Shown: positions 42,290 through 50,433 of the stretch, in pieces
How positions within the stretch are numbered: position 1 is the stretch's first letter
Layout: each line of letters begins with the position of its first letter
Origin: an uncultured SAR92 cluster bacterium
GTDB taxonomy: Bacteria > Pseudomonadota > Gammaproteobacteria > Pseudomonadales > Porticoccaceae
Assembly (NCBI GenBank): GCA_902527245.1
Contig: CABZOI010000002.1
Coordinates: 62,001 to 126,000 of the forward strand
Length of the DNA: 64,000 bases
Reading direction: 5' to 3'
Made by a program: the position numbers and the translations under genes
Notes under the pieces: model-generated
Databases searched by the model: none
Told to the model about the DNA's origin: nothing
Seen by the model: the letters and a program-made list of their open reading frames with translations, nothing else

Positions 42290-42991
42290 ATGTCTGATGA
42301 AGAAGAAATTATATTATCTGAGCTATCTGATGAAGAACTTGTCCTTCAGATGCATGATGATCTTTATGATGGTCTGAAGGAGGAGATTATTGAAGGCACC
42401 GAAATTCTTCTAGATAGGGGATGGACCGCGGAGCAGGTGCTATCCGATGCTTTGGTTGATGGAATGACAATCGTTGGCATTGATTTTAGAGATGGAATCT
42501 TGTTTGTTCCTGAAGTTCTTCTCGCTGCTAATGCGATGAAGGGTGGCATGGCAATTTTAAAACCCTTGCTCGCCGAAACTGGAGCAAAACCCGTAGGGAC
42601 TATGGTTATTGGCACGGTGAAAGGTGATATTCACGACATTGGGAAAAATTTAGTTTCGATGATGATGGAGGGTGCTGGGTTCGAGGTTTTTGATATTGGA
42701 ATCAATAATACAGTAGAAGAGTACCTTGCGGCGCTTGAGAGGCACGAACCTGATATTTTAGGAATGTCCGCATTGCTGACAACTACTATGCCTTATATGA
42801 AAGTCGTTGTTGATGCATTAAAAGAGAAAAATTTACGCGACAAATATATCGTTTTGGTTGGTGGCGCACCGTTAAATGAAGAGTTTGGTGAAGCCGTGGG
42901 TGCAGATGCATATTGTAGAGATGCTGCCGAGGCTGCTACTACGGCAGTCAGATTGGTTACTGAAAGAAGAAAGCTTGAAGCAGTAGTATGA
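42290..42991 (+). CDS. Corrinoid protein (MttC/MtbC-like methyl carrier)
   Basis: B12-binding shuttle of about 233 residues that receives methyl groups from the MttB-family enzyme. A helical cap domain (about 15-95) is followed by a Rossmann-like cobalamin domain with DIHDIGKNL (His115 is the lower cobalt ligand), GMSALLTTT and VGGAPL. The N-terminus is strongly acidic (DEEEIILSELSDEELV). The ATG at 42290 is chosen because GAGGTGAT lies just upstream; a GTG three codons earlier opens the frame. It overlaps the next gene by 4 bp (ATGA). Confidence 0.93.
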   Translation: MSDEEEIILSELSDEELVLQMHDDLYDGLKEEIIEGTEILLDRGWTAEQVLSDALVDGMTIVGIDFRDGILFVPEVLLAANAMKGGMAILKPLLAETGAKPVGTMVIGTVKGDIHDIGKNLVSMMMEGAGFEVFDIGINNTVEEYLAALERHEPDILGMSALLTTTMPYMKVVVDALKEKNLRDKYIVLVGGAPLNEEFGEAVGADAYCRDAAEAATTAVRLVTERRKLEAVV

Positions 42992-43623
42992 ATTACTCAG
43001 TAAAAAATGATGTAAAAATTGAAGCAGACAGAACTTTGATTATTGGTTGTGGCGCTCTCGCTAGTGAAATCATAGCTCTGAAAAAGTTAAATGGTTGGAG
43101 TCATATCGACCTAAAGTGTCTGGATGCGGCTTTGCATAATCATCCAGATCTCATTGCTCCATCGGTAGATTTGGAAATTAAGAAATATAAGAAAATGTAT
43201 CAAAAAATATTTATAGCCTATGCTGACTGCGGAACAGCAGGTGCGCTGGATGAGGTTTTGTATAGTCATAAAATTGAAAGATTGTCAGGAGCGCATTGTT
43301 ATGAAACTTTTTCAGGTGAGAAGAATTTTGAAAATCTAATGAATGAAGAAGTGGGAACATTTTTTCTAACGGATTTTTTAGTGATTCATTTTGATAGGTT
43401 AGTTTATAGAGGGTTGGGTCTTGATATAAGTGAAGAAATCAAGAAACAAATATTTGGAAATTACACACGATTGATCTACCTATCTCAGAAAAATGACTCA
43501 GAACTCCTCAAGAAAGCCAAGTTAGCAGCAAAAAAGCTTAATTTAAAATTTGAGCACAAGAATGTTGGATTAGCTCAATTAGAGTCTCAAATGGAAAGGC
43601 AGATTCTACATTTCGTGCATTAG
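42988..43623 (+). CDS. DUF1638 family protein
   Basis: A 211-residue protein recognisable as DUF1638 (LIIGCGALASEI, IAYADCGTAGALDEVL, HCYETFSG, TFFLTDFLV). The family recurs beside corrinoid methyltransferases but has no established function. Several conserved Cys and His residues (Cys in GCGAL, DCGT and HCYE) could bind a metal or a corrinoid. Translationally coupled to the corrinoid gene by a 4-bp overlap, suggesting a role in making, loading or repairing the methyl carrier; this is inference. Confidence 0.8.
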   Translation: MNYSVKNDVKIEADRTLIIGCGALASEIIALKKLNGWSHIDLKCLDAALHNHPDLIAPSVDLEIKKYKKMYQKIFIAYADCGTAGALDEVLYSHKIERLSGAHCYETFSGEKNFENLMNEEVGTFFLTDFLVIHFDRLVYRGLGLDISEEIKKQIFGNYTRLIYLSQKNDSELLKKAKLAAKKLNLKFEHKNVGLAQLESQMERQILHFVH

Positions 43624-43648
43624 CATTGATTTGTAAACTGAATTTTTA

Positions 43649-43954
43649 ATGAAAAAAATTTTAGTTTTTTGGAGGGATATCCCAGCACAAGTCTTGGTGC
43701 GACGCGGAAGGGACAAAGCGAAAGTAATGTTAAGCAACCGATTCCAGGTGGCAATTGATCGGGCAGCAATGAGAGCGGGAAGAGGGGGTAGTGAACAATA
43801 TTTAGAGGATTGGCGCCGAGAAACAAGTCTGTTAGAAACTCAAGGAATGCCATCCGATGTTGCTGCCTCTATTGCTTCAGAAATTGAGAAGAAATTCTCC
43901 GATGAAGATATTAAGACATTAATAAAGAATAAAGGACTTAATAAAATTGAGTGA
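43649..43954 (+). CDS. Small 'virulence factor'-domain protein
   Basis: A 101-residue basic protein matching what databases call the virulence factor domain (ILVFWRDIPAQVLVRRG, RFQVAIDRAAMRAG, YLEDWRRE). Despite the name, its home here is a methyltransferase operon between DUF1638 and a MetF-like reductase, whose start overlaps its end by 8 bp. No signal peptide or membrane segment. It may be a subunit or partner of the MetF-like enzyme; function unknown. Confidence 0.75.
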   Translation: MKKILVFWRDIPAQVLVRRGRDKAKVMLSNRFQVAIDRAAMRAGRGGSEQYLEDWRRETSLLETQGMPSDVAASIASEIEKKFSDEDIKTLIKNKGLNKIE

Positions 43955-44882
43955 TGTTTTAGCGAAAAAACACGCGATTCAAGCCTTCATGCAAGAAACT
44001 TCAGTAGAGGTTACTCCGGCTGGAGCTAGCGCGGTTAAGAATTTTTCTACAATTTTAAAACCAAAAATGACCGTCTATGTAACTTTTTTACCAGGTTCGG
44101 ACTTTAGAGACACTCTTGAAACGGTATGTCGATTGAAGAATGAGGGGTATTGTCCAATCCCTCATTTTGCAGCGAGATCCATAGAATCAGAGAAAATTTT
44201 CGAGGAAAGTTTGGCAAAATTAAGGCAAGAGGCCAATGTAAATGAGGCGTTGCTAATAGGAGGAGGAGTAGATATCCCTGTCGGTCCGTTCACTGCCTCA
44301 ATAGAAATTTTGAGAACTGGACTCTTTGACAAATACGGATTTAATAGGATTGGAGTTGCCGGTCATCCAGAGGGCAGTCCTGACATAACGCCTAAAGAGT
44401 GTGAACAGGCGATCAGAGAAAAAAATGAGTTCAATCAACACACTGATGCTGACCTGTACCTAGCTACCCAATTTTTATTTGAAGCTAAGCCGCTCTTTCA
44501 ATGGGAAAAGACGATTAGGGATCAGGGCAATAAATTGCCTATCCATGTGGGAATTCCTGGTCTAGCAACGATACAGACCCTAATTCGTCATGCGAAGCAA
44601 TGCGGTGTAGGGCCTTCTGTCAGATTTTTGAAAAAAAATCCTGTTGATATGCTTAAAATGAGTTTGCGCAACACCCCTTTTTCAAGTTTAGTTAAGGCAC
44701 CCTCATCCAATCCAAGCAAATTGATTTTCGATATCGTTACGGGTATTGCGTCAGATCAAGATTGCTTAATCGAAAAATGTCATCTGTATCCTCTGGGGGG
44801 CTTACAAAAATCTGTGGATTGGCTCTATCAAATTCAGGATGGTAACTTTTCTGTATCTTGGGATGATTTTAATGTGCATTAG
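43947..44882 (+). CDS. Methylenetetrahydrofolate reductase-like protein
   Basis: MetF-family TIM-barrel flavoprotein of 311 residues. Typical pieces are SVEVTPAG near the N-terminus, CPIPHFAARSI, ALLIGGGVDIPVGPF, IGVAGHPEGSPDI, and ATQFLFEAKPLFQW. In this operon it probably oxidises the 5-methyl-THF made by betaine demethylation to 5,10-methylene-THF, the reverse of the biosynthetic direction. It is a divergent copy rather than a typical MetF, so a separate housekeeping metF is expected elsewhere. Start is a TTG at 43947 overlapping the previous gene. Confidence 0.85.
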   Translation: MSDVLAKKHAIQAFMQETSVEVTPAGASAVKNFSTILKPKMTVYVTFLPGSDFRDTLETVCRLKNEGYCPIPHFAARSIESEKIFEESLAKLRQEANVNEALLIGGGVDIPVGPFTASIEILRTGLFDKYGFNRIGVAGHPEGSPDITPKECEQAIREKNEFNQHTDADLYLATQFLFEAKPLFQWEKTIRDQGNKLPIHVGIPGLATIQTLIRHAKQCGVGPSVRFLKKNPVDMLKMSLRNTPFSSLVKAPSSNPSKLIFDIVTGIASDQDCLIEKCHLYPLGGLQKSVDWLYQIQDGNFSVSWDDFNVH

Positions 44883-44899
44883 AATTTAGGAGTGATTCG

Positions 44900-45793
44900 A
44901 TGACTGAAACAATATTGGCCTCAAAAACACGAACAGTAACTATAGGTTTTGATAAGCCATTTATTGTTATTGGTGAGCGGATAAATCCGACAGGAAGAAA
45001 AATTCTAGCAGAGGAAATGAAGCTCGGAAATTACTCTACGGTTGAAGCAGATGCTATTTCTCAAGTGGCTGCAGGAGCTCATATGCTAGACGTAAATGCA
45101 GGAATACCTCTTGCTGACGAACCAAGAATACTGGGTGAAATTATAGATCTTATACAAAATATAACTGACGTGCCCCTCAGTATCGACTCCTCTATTATCG
45201 AAGCTCTAGAGGTTGGCCTATCTGTATATAAAGGGAAAGCTTTGGTGAACTCGGTTACTGGCGAGGAAGAGGTTCTTGAAAGAGTGTTGCCTCTTGTAAA
45301 AAAATATGATGCAGCGGTCGTGGCGATTTCAAACGACGAAACGGGGATATCTGAAGATCCAGATGAGAGATTTTTGGTTGCAAAAAAAATTGTGGAAAGA
45401 GCTGCTGATCATGGAATTCACCACAGTGATGTAGTGGTTGATCCGTTGGTGATGCCTATTGGAGCGATTAATTCTGCGGGTAAGCAAGTTTTTAGCCTGC
45501 TAAGACGATTGAGAAATGAATTGAAAGTAAACACGACCTGTGGTGCGTCGAACGTGAGTTTTGGATTACCAAATCGAAATGGGATAAACGGCACATTTTT
45601 AAATATGGCAATGGGTGCTGGCCTTACTTCTGCAATCACTAGTCCGCTTCATGCTGAGGTAATGCAGGCAATTAGAGGCGGTGATGTGATGCTTGGTCAT
45701 GATCCAGATTGTAATAGTTGGATAAATGCTTACAGGGAGCCTGGTGCTGAAAATTCGAGAGAGCGAAGGAAAGGTCGACGCCGAAGAAGATAA
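44900..45793 (+). CDS. Methyltetrahydrofolate:corrinoid methyltransferase (MtgA-like)
   Basis: Pterin-binding TIM-barrel enzyme of 297 residues moving a methyl group between the corrinoid protein and THF. The family signature appears as VIGERINPTGRK, HMLDVNAGIP, VPLSIDSS, VNSVTGEEE, DPLVMPIG and TCGASNVSFGLPNR. The barrel is complete by about residue 275. A basic tail of Arg and Lys (RERRKGRRRRR) follows, which lies outside the fold. GGAG precedes the ATG. It is the acceptor side of the MttB/corrinoid pair. Confidence 0.92.
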   Translation: MTETILASKTRTVTIGFDKPFIVIGERINPTGRKILAEEMKLGNYSTVEADAISQVAAGAHMLDVNAGIPLADEPRILGEIIDLIQNITDVPLSIDSSIIEALEVGLSVYKGKALVNSVTGEEEVLERVLPLVKKYDAAVVAISNDETGISEDPDERFLVAKKIVERAADHGIHHSDVVVDPLVMPIGAINSAGKQVFSLLRRLRNELKVNTTCGASNVSFGLPNRNGINGTFLNMAMGAGLTSAITSPLHAEVMQAIRGGDVMLGHDPDCNSWINAYREPGAENSRERRKGRRRRR

Positions 45794-45814
45794 GAAGTTA
45801 AAGATAGGATTTCT

Positions 45815-47833
45815 ATGAGTGACAGTGAGATCAAAGTTGCGTTCAATCCTTCGGGCCAGAGAGGAACGTTCCCTCGAGGCACGATTTTGCTAGATGCAGC
45901 TAAAAGTCTCGGTGTTGATATCGATTCAGTATGTGGCGGGAGAGGTATCTGCTGCAAGTGCCAGGTCAAATGCGTGGAAGGAACATTTCTTAAACATCAA
46001 ATAACATCTTTTCAATCTAGCTTATCTGGTCTCAGCGAGATAGAGCGATTGGATAAAACTTTAGAGAGACTGAGAGAGCCAGAAAATCGTTTAAGTTGCC
46101 AAGCTACTATTCTTAGTGATTGCGTTATAGATGTCCCCATGCAAAGTCAGATCCATAGTCAGATTATAAGAAAGGAAGTCGATAGAAGAGAAATCAAGAC
46201 TGACAGAGTCATTCGCTTGCATTATATCGAGCTTGATGAGCCCAATATTGATATTCCAAAAGGAGATATCAATTATTTATTGGAAGCTCTGGACGCGCAA
46301 TGGGAGCTCTCAGGCCTTAGCTATAATTTTAGTATCGTTCCAAACTTACAAAAAATTCTAAAAATAGGTGATCGAAAAGTAACAGTTGCTGTTTTTGAAG
46401 GAAACGAAATTTTATCAGTGTGGCCTGGATACCATGATTCAATATTTGGTGTTTCGCTAGATATCGGCTCTACGACGGTAGCAGCATGTTTAAGTGACCT
46501 ATCGTCTGGAGATGTTATTGCATCTGTCAATACAATGAATCCTCAAATACGATTTGGTGAGGATTTAATGAGCAGGGTGTCATTTGCGATGATGAACTCT
46601 AATGGAGCACATCAAATGACCGAATCTATAAGAGGCGCTATTAATGACTTATTACATGAGCTAACAGAAGAAAGTAACGTACCTTTAACTAGCATATTAG
46701 AGATATCAATTGTTGCGAATCCGGTTATGCATCATATATTACTTGGCATTGATCCATGTGAGCTTGGTGGTGCGCCATTCTCATTAGCGATAGATACTTC
46801 CGTGAGTGAGGCTGCTGTTAATTTTGGTTTAAATATAAATCCAGGAGGCAAGGTGTATGTTTTGCCGTGCATCGCGGGTCATGTTGGTGCTGATACTGCT
46901 GGAGTAATTCTCTCAGAGAAACCATTTAGTAATGAAGAGCTTACTTTACTGGTCGATGTTGGAACAAACGCAGAGGTAGTGTTGGGTAATAGCAAAAGAT
47001 TACTTGCATGCTCTAGTCCTACAGGCCCTGCTTTTGAAGGAGCACAAATTTCATGTGGACAGCGTGCGACAAATGGAGCGATCGAGAGAGTTAGGATTGA
47101 TTCAGAATCACTAGAGGCGAGAATAAAAGTCATAGGTTCGGAGAATTGGAGTGATAATGAAGAATTTTTTTCTGACATCAAGTCTTTTGGTGTTAATGGT
47201 ATTTGTGGGTCTGGGATAATTGAAGTTATCGCGGAAATGTACTTGGCTGGAATCATATCTTCTGAAGGAGTGATTGATGGGAGTCTGACTGATAAGTTTC
47301 CTTCGATAATAAAGGATGGAAGGACATTCTCTTATGTTTTATATCATGGAGATGTTGATTCAAAAAAGAAGAAAAACATAGTAATCACTCAGAATGATAT
47401 TCGACAGATTCAACTTGCAAAGGCTGCATTATATGCAGGGATAAAATTACTTATGGATGAGTTGAAAATTTCTCATGTGGATCGAATAAAACTTGCTGGT
47501 GCCTTTGGTACTCACATCAGCGTCAAGCATGCAATGATCCTTGGTTTGATACCTGATTGTAATTTAGCCAAGGTTTCCTCTATCGGTAATGCGGCGGAGA
47601 CTGGAGCAAGGATTGCATTATTAAACAAAGATCAGAGAAGAGTTATAGAATCCAAAGTTAAAAATATTGAAAAAATAGAAACTGCAACAGCGGAAAATTT
47701 TCAAAAATATTTCGTTGATGCAATGGCTTTTCCTAATAAAGTGGATGAGTTTCCAATACTTTTTGAAAACGTAAAACGTCCATTGAGAAAAAGTATAACT
47801 CAGCCGCGACGCACGCGACGTCGGAGGGCCTAG
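45815..47833 (+). CDS. Corrinoid activation protein (RACo/RamA type, 2Fe-2S + ASKHA)
   Basis: ATP-dependent reductase of 672 residues that restores Co(I) in the corrinoid protein after accidental oxidation. The N-terminal plant-type 2Fe-2S domain has C40, C46 and C49 (SVCGGRGICCKC) plus a later Cys in RLSCQ. The C-terminal ASKHA domain carries SLDIGSTTVAACLSD, VDVGTNAEVV, ICGSGIIEV and KLAGAFGTH. The end is Arg-rich (RRTRRRRA). An oxygen-using cell would need such repair often. The stop codon (47831-47833) directly abuts the next start. Confidence 0.92.
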   Translation: MSDSEIKVAFNPSGQRGTFPRGTILLDAAKSLGVDIDSVCGGRGICCKCQVKCVEGTFLKHQITSFQSSLSGLSEIERLDKTLERLREPENRLSCQATILSDCVIDVPMQSQIHSQIIRKEVDRREIKTDRVIRLHYIELDEPNIDIPKGDINYLLEALDAQWELSGLSYNFSIVPNLQKILKIGDRKVTVAVFEGNEILSVWPGYHDSIFGVSLDIGSTTVAACLSDLSSGDVIASVNTMNPQIRFGEDLMSRVSFAMMNSNGAHQMTESIRGAINDLLHELTEESNVPLTSILEISIVANPVMHHILLGIDPCELGGAPFSLAIDTSVSEAAVNFGLNINPGGKVYVLPCIAGHVGADTAGVILSEKPFSNEELTLLVDVGTNAEVVLGNSKRLLACSSPTGPAFEGAQISCGQRATNGAIERVRIDSESLEARIKVIGSENWSDNEEFFSDIKSFGVNGICGSGIIEVIAEMYLAGIISSEGVIDGSLTDKFPSIIKDGRTFSYVLYHGDVDSKKKKNIVITQNDIRQIQLAKAALYAGIKLLMDELKISHVDRIKLAGAFGTHISVKHAMILGLIPDCNLAKVSSIGNAAETGARIALLNKDQRRVIESKVKNIEKIETATAENFQKYFVDAMAFPNKVDEFPILFENVKRPLRKSITQPRRTRRRRA

Positions 47834-48856
47834 ATGAACACGACATCTCCAATGCATTTCTCTTTCTTGATGATGCCAGAATACACTCTAAGCGCATTTT
47901 CAAATGCAATTGGAATTTTGCGCATGGCGAACAGGTTGAGTATGCGCAAACTATACTCTTGGACTATACATAGCTTAGATGGAAATCCTGTTACATCAAG
48001 TGCTGGTCTGAAATTAGCAATTGATGGAAGCCTAGATGATGCAAAATTTACAAATATCCTCATGATATGCGGAGGCTACTCGATTAAAAAGTATTGCACC
48101 AAAGAGCTTATTGAAGGGTTAAGAAGAATTTCCAAAAGAAAGATACCGCTTGGAGGAATATGTACAGGTACATACGCATTAGCATCTGCTGGATTAATGG
48201 ATGGATACAGATGTACGATACATTGGGAGAATATCGCATCGTTTAGGGAGGAATATCCTGGACTAGACATTTCATCTGGCCTTTTTGTTATCGATAGAGA
48301 TCGGTATACATGTTCTGGAGGTATTAGCTCTATCGATCTATTCCTGCATCTTGTCGCAACAATTCATGGCCATCAACTTGTCCAGCAAATATCTGAACAA
48401 TTCACCTGTGATCGGGTTCGAACAGAAAATGATACACAAAGGGCACCCCTTAAATACCTCATTGGCTCTAGCAAGCCAAAGCTTGTAGATGCAGTAACAT
48501 TAATGGAGAGTAATCTGGAGGAGCCATTAACTTTAAATGAGGTGTCAGATTATGTTGGAGTATCAAGACGTCAATTAGAGCGGCTATTTAAAAATAATTT
48601 AAACATCACTCCTTCGAGGTACTATCTAGAACTCAGATTATCGAGAGCAAGACTTTTACTTATACAAACTTCTGTGCCTGTCATAGATGTTGCTATAAGT
48701 TGTGGATTCAGCTCAGCGCCACATTTTAGTAAGTGTTATAGCGATTTATTTGGTCGATCACCCAGCAGTGAGCGAAGAACTTTAAAGACAAGAACGACAA
48801 CTGCAGAGGATTTTAATATTGAAATCGAAGGCAGTTACTTTGGAAATACTGCATAG
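47834..48856 (+). CDS. AraC-family regulator with GATase1-like domain (GbdR/CdhR-like)
   Basis: A 340-residue transcription regulator with a DJ-1/PfpI-type amidotransferase-like sensor (about 5-200; [18 protein letters not shown]) and a C-terminal AraC double helix-turn-helix (about 225-325; [20 protein letters not shown] and [18 protein letters not shown]). This architecture is that of GbdR and CdhR, which sense glycine betaine/dimethylglycine or carnitine. Being embedded in the cluster, with no gap after the activator gene and 11 bp before soxB, it is the obvious candidate controller, probably binding the 37.9-38.2 kb region. Confidence 0.88.
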   Translation: MNTTSPMHFSFLMMPEYTLSAFSNAIGILRMANRLSMRKLYSWTIHSLDGNPVTSSAGLKLAIDGSLDDAKFTNILMICGGYSIKKYCTKELIEGLRRISKRKIPLGGICTGTYALASAGLMDGYRCTIHWENIASFREEYPGLDISSGLFVIDRDRYTCSGGISSIDLFLHLVATIHGHQLVQQISEQFTCDRVRTENDTQRAPLKYLIGSSKPKLVDAVTLMESNLEEPLTLNEVSDYVGVSRRQLERLFKNNLNITPSRYYLELRLSRARLLLIQTSVPVIDVAISCGFSSAPHFSKCYSDLFGRSPSSERRTLKTRTTTAEDFNIEIEGSYFGNTA

Positions 48857-48867
48857 TTGACGAGGTT

Positions 48868-50118
48868 ATGGAAAATTACTCAATCTTTAAATTAATGAAA
48901 CACTCCCTTTCTTACCATGAGAATTGGAAAAGAGTGTGGAGATCAGTAGTCCCTAAAAAAAATTATGATGTGATCGTGGTTGGTGGTGGTGGCCATGGTC
49001 TGGCAACGGCTTATTACCTCGCAAAGACGCATGGAATTAAAAATGTTGCTGTAATTGAAAAAGGATTTTTGGGTGGTGGAAACACTGCACGTAACACGAC
49101 GATTATCCGATCCAACTATTTATGGGATGAGGCTGCACAGTTATATGAGCTCTCGTTGAAGCTCTGGGAGGGGTTAAGCAAAGAATTAAATTACAACGTT
49201 ATGTTTAGCCAGCGGGGAGTATTGAACTTGGGTCATACGCTCCAAGATATGCGGGATATAGAAAGGAGAGTGAATGCTAATAGATTAAATGGAATAGATG
49301 GGCATGTAGTGTCTCCCAAGGAAATAAAGAAAATTGCACCACTAATTAATATATCTCAAGATATTCGATACCCTATTTTGGGAGCATCTTGGCAGCCTAG
49401 GGGCGGTACAGCGAGGCATGACGCGGTAGCCTGGGGTTATGCGAGAGCTGCAGATGCTCTGGGCGTCGACATCATTCAACACACCCCAGTAACAGCATTA
49501 AATTGCGAAAATGGCAAAGTTAAGGGTGTTGAGACAAAGTATGGCAGCATAGGCGCAGATCGAGTAGCATGTGTGGTCGCTGGCAATTCTGGTGTACTCG
49601 CATCTATGGCGGGATTTAAACTACCGATTGAGAGTAGACCGCTTCAAGCTTTGGTTTCAGAGCCTGTAAAGCCCTGTTTAAATACAGTCGTAATGTCAAA
49701 CGCCGTTCACGGATATGTTAGTCAGTCTAACAAAGGAGATTTGGTAATCGGTGCAGGTGTGGATAGTTATAACGGATATGGACAAAGGGGTTCTTTTTGC
49801 ATAATAGAGCACACACTCCAAGCAATTTGTGAATTATTTCCCTCGTTTAGTAGAGTTCAAATGAATCGTCAGTGGGGCGGTGTTGTGGATACAACTCCAG
49901 ATGCTTGTCCAATAATTGGTTTGACCCCTGTTGAAAATCTTTATTTTAACTGTGGTTGGGGCACAGGCGGGTTCAAGGCAACCCCTGGATCAGGCTACGT
50001 ATTCGCTGATACTGTTGCTAACGGAACACCACATACGCTTGCAAAGCCCTTTAGTATAGAGCGATTCTACTCAGGTGCTCTTATTGATGAACATGGTGCA
50101 GCCGGAGTGGCGCATTAA
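48868..50118 (+). CDS. soxB: Sarcosine oxidase beta subunit
   Basis: Catalytic flavin subunit of heterotetrameric sarcosine oxidase, oxidising sarcosine to glycine with O2. DAO-fold protein of 416 residues with [32 protein letters not shown] and [16 protein letters not shown]. The His in RHDAVAW (about 184) corresponds to the covalent FMN site. C-terminal [14 protein letters not shown] and [16 protein letters not shown] are typical. GAGG precedes the ATG. First of soxBDAG. Confidence 0.96.
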   Translation: MENYSIFKLMKHSLSYHENWKRVWRSVVPKKNYDVIVVGGGGHGLATAYYLAKTHGIKNVAVIEKGFLGGGNTARNTTIIRSNYLWDEAAQLYELSLKLWEGLSKELNYNVMFSQRGVLNLGHTLQDMRDIERRVNANRLNGIDGHVVSPKEIKKIAPLINISQDIRYPILGASWQPRGGTARHDAVAWGYARAADALGVDIIQHTPVTALNCENGKVKGVETKYGSIGADRVACVVAGNSGVLASMAGFKLPIESRPLQALVSEPVKPCLNTVVMSNAVHGYVSQSNKGDLVIGAGVDSYNGYGQRGSFCIIEHTLQAICELFPSFSRVQMNRQWGGVVDTTPDACPIIGLTPVENLYFNCGWGTGGFKATPGSGYVFADTVANGTPHTLAKPFSIERFYSGALIDEHGAAGVAH

Positions 50119-50142
50119 AGTATTTAGAACAAGGAAAAAGTC

Positions 50143-50433
50143 ATGCTGTCAATATACTGTCCCTACTGCAATGAGATGAGAGATGAGGAAGAGTTCTCAT
50201 ACAGTGGAGAGGCACACATAAAAAGGCCAGAAAAACCTCTTGAGCTAACAGATGAACAGTGGGGGCAGTATCTTTTTTTTAGGAAGAATCCTTCCACTTT
50301 GCATGCTGAGATGTGGAATCACTCAAGTGGTTGTCGGCAGTATTTTAATGTTGTGAGGGATATGCAAAGTTACAAAATAACAGAGACATATCCTATCGCT
50401 CAATTCCCAGAGTCTTTAGATATAAGCGAATGA
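50143..50433 (+). CDS. soxD: Sarcosine oxidase delta subunit
   Basis: Small zinc-binding subunit (96 residues) of heterotetrameric sarcosine oxidase. The zinc knuckle CPYCNEMRDEEEFSYSGEAH and the later GCRQYF are present. Needed for assembly of the complex. It overlaps soxA by 4 bp (ATGA). Confidence 0.95.
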   Translation: MLSIYCPYCNEMRDEEEFSYSGEAHIKRPEKPLELTDEQWGQYLFFRKNPSTLHAEMWNHSSGCRQYFNVVRDMQSYKITETYPIAQFPESLDISE

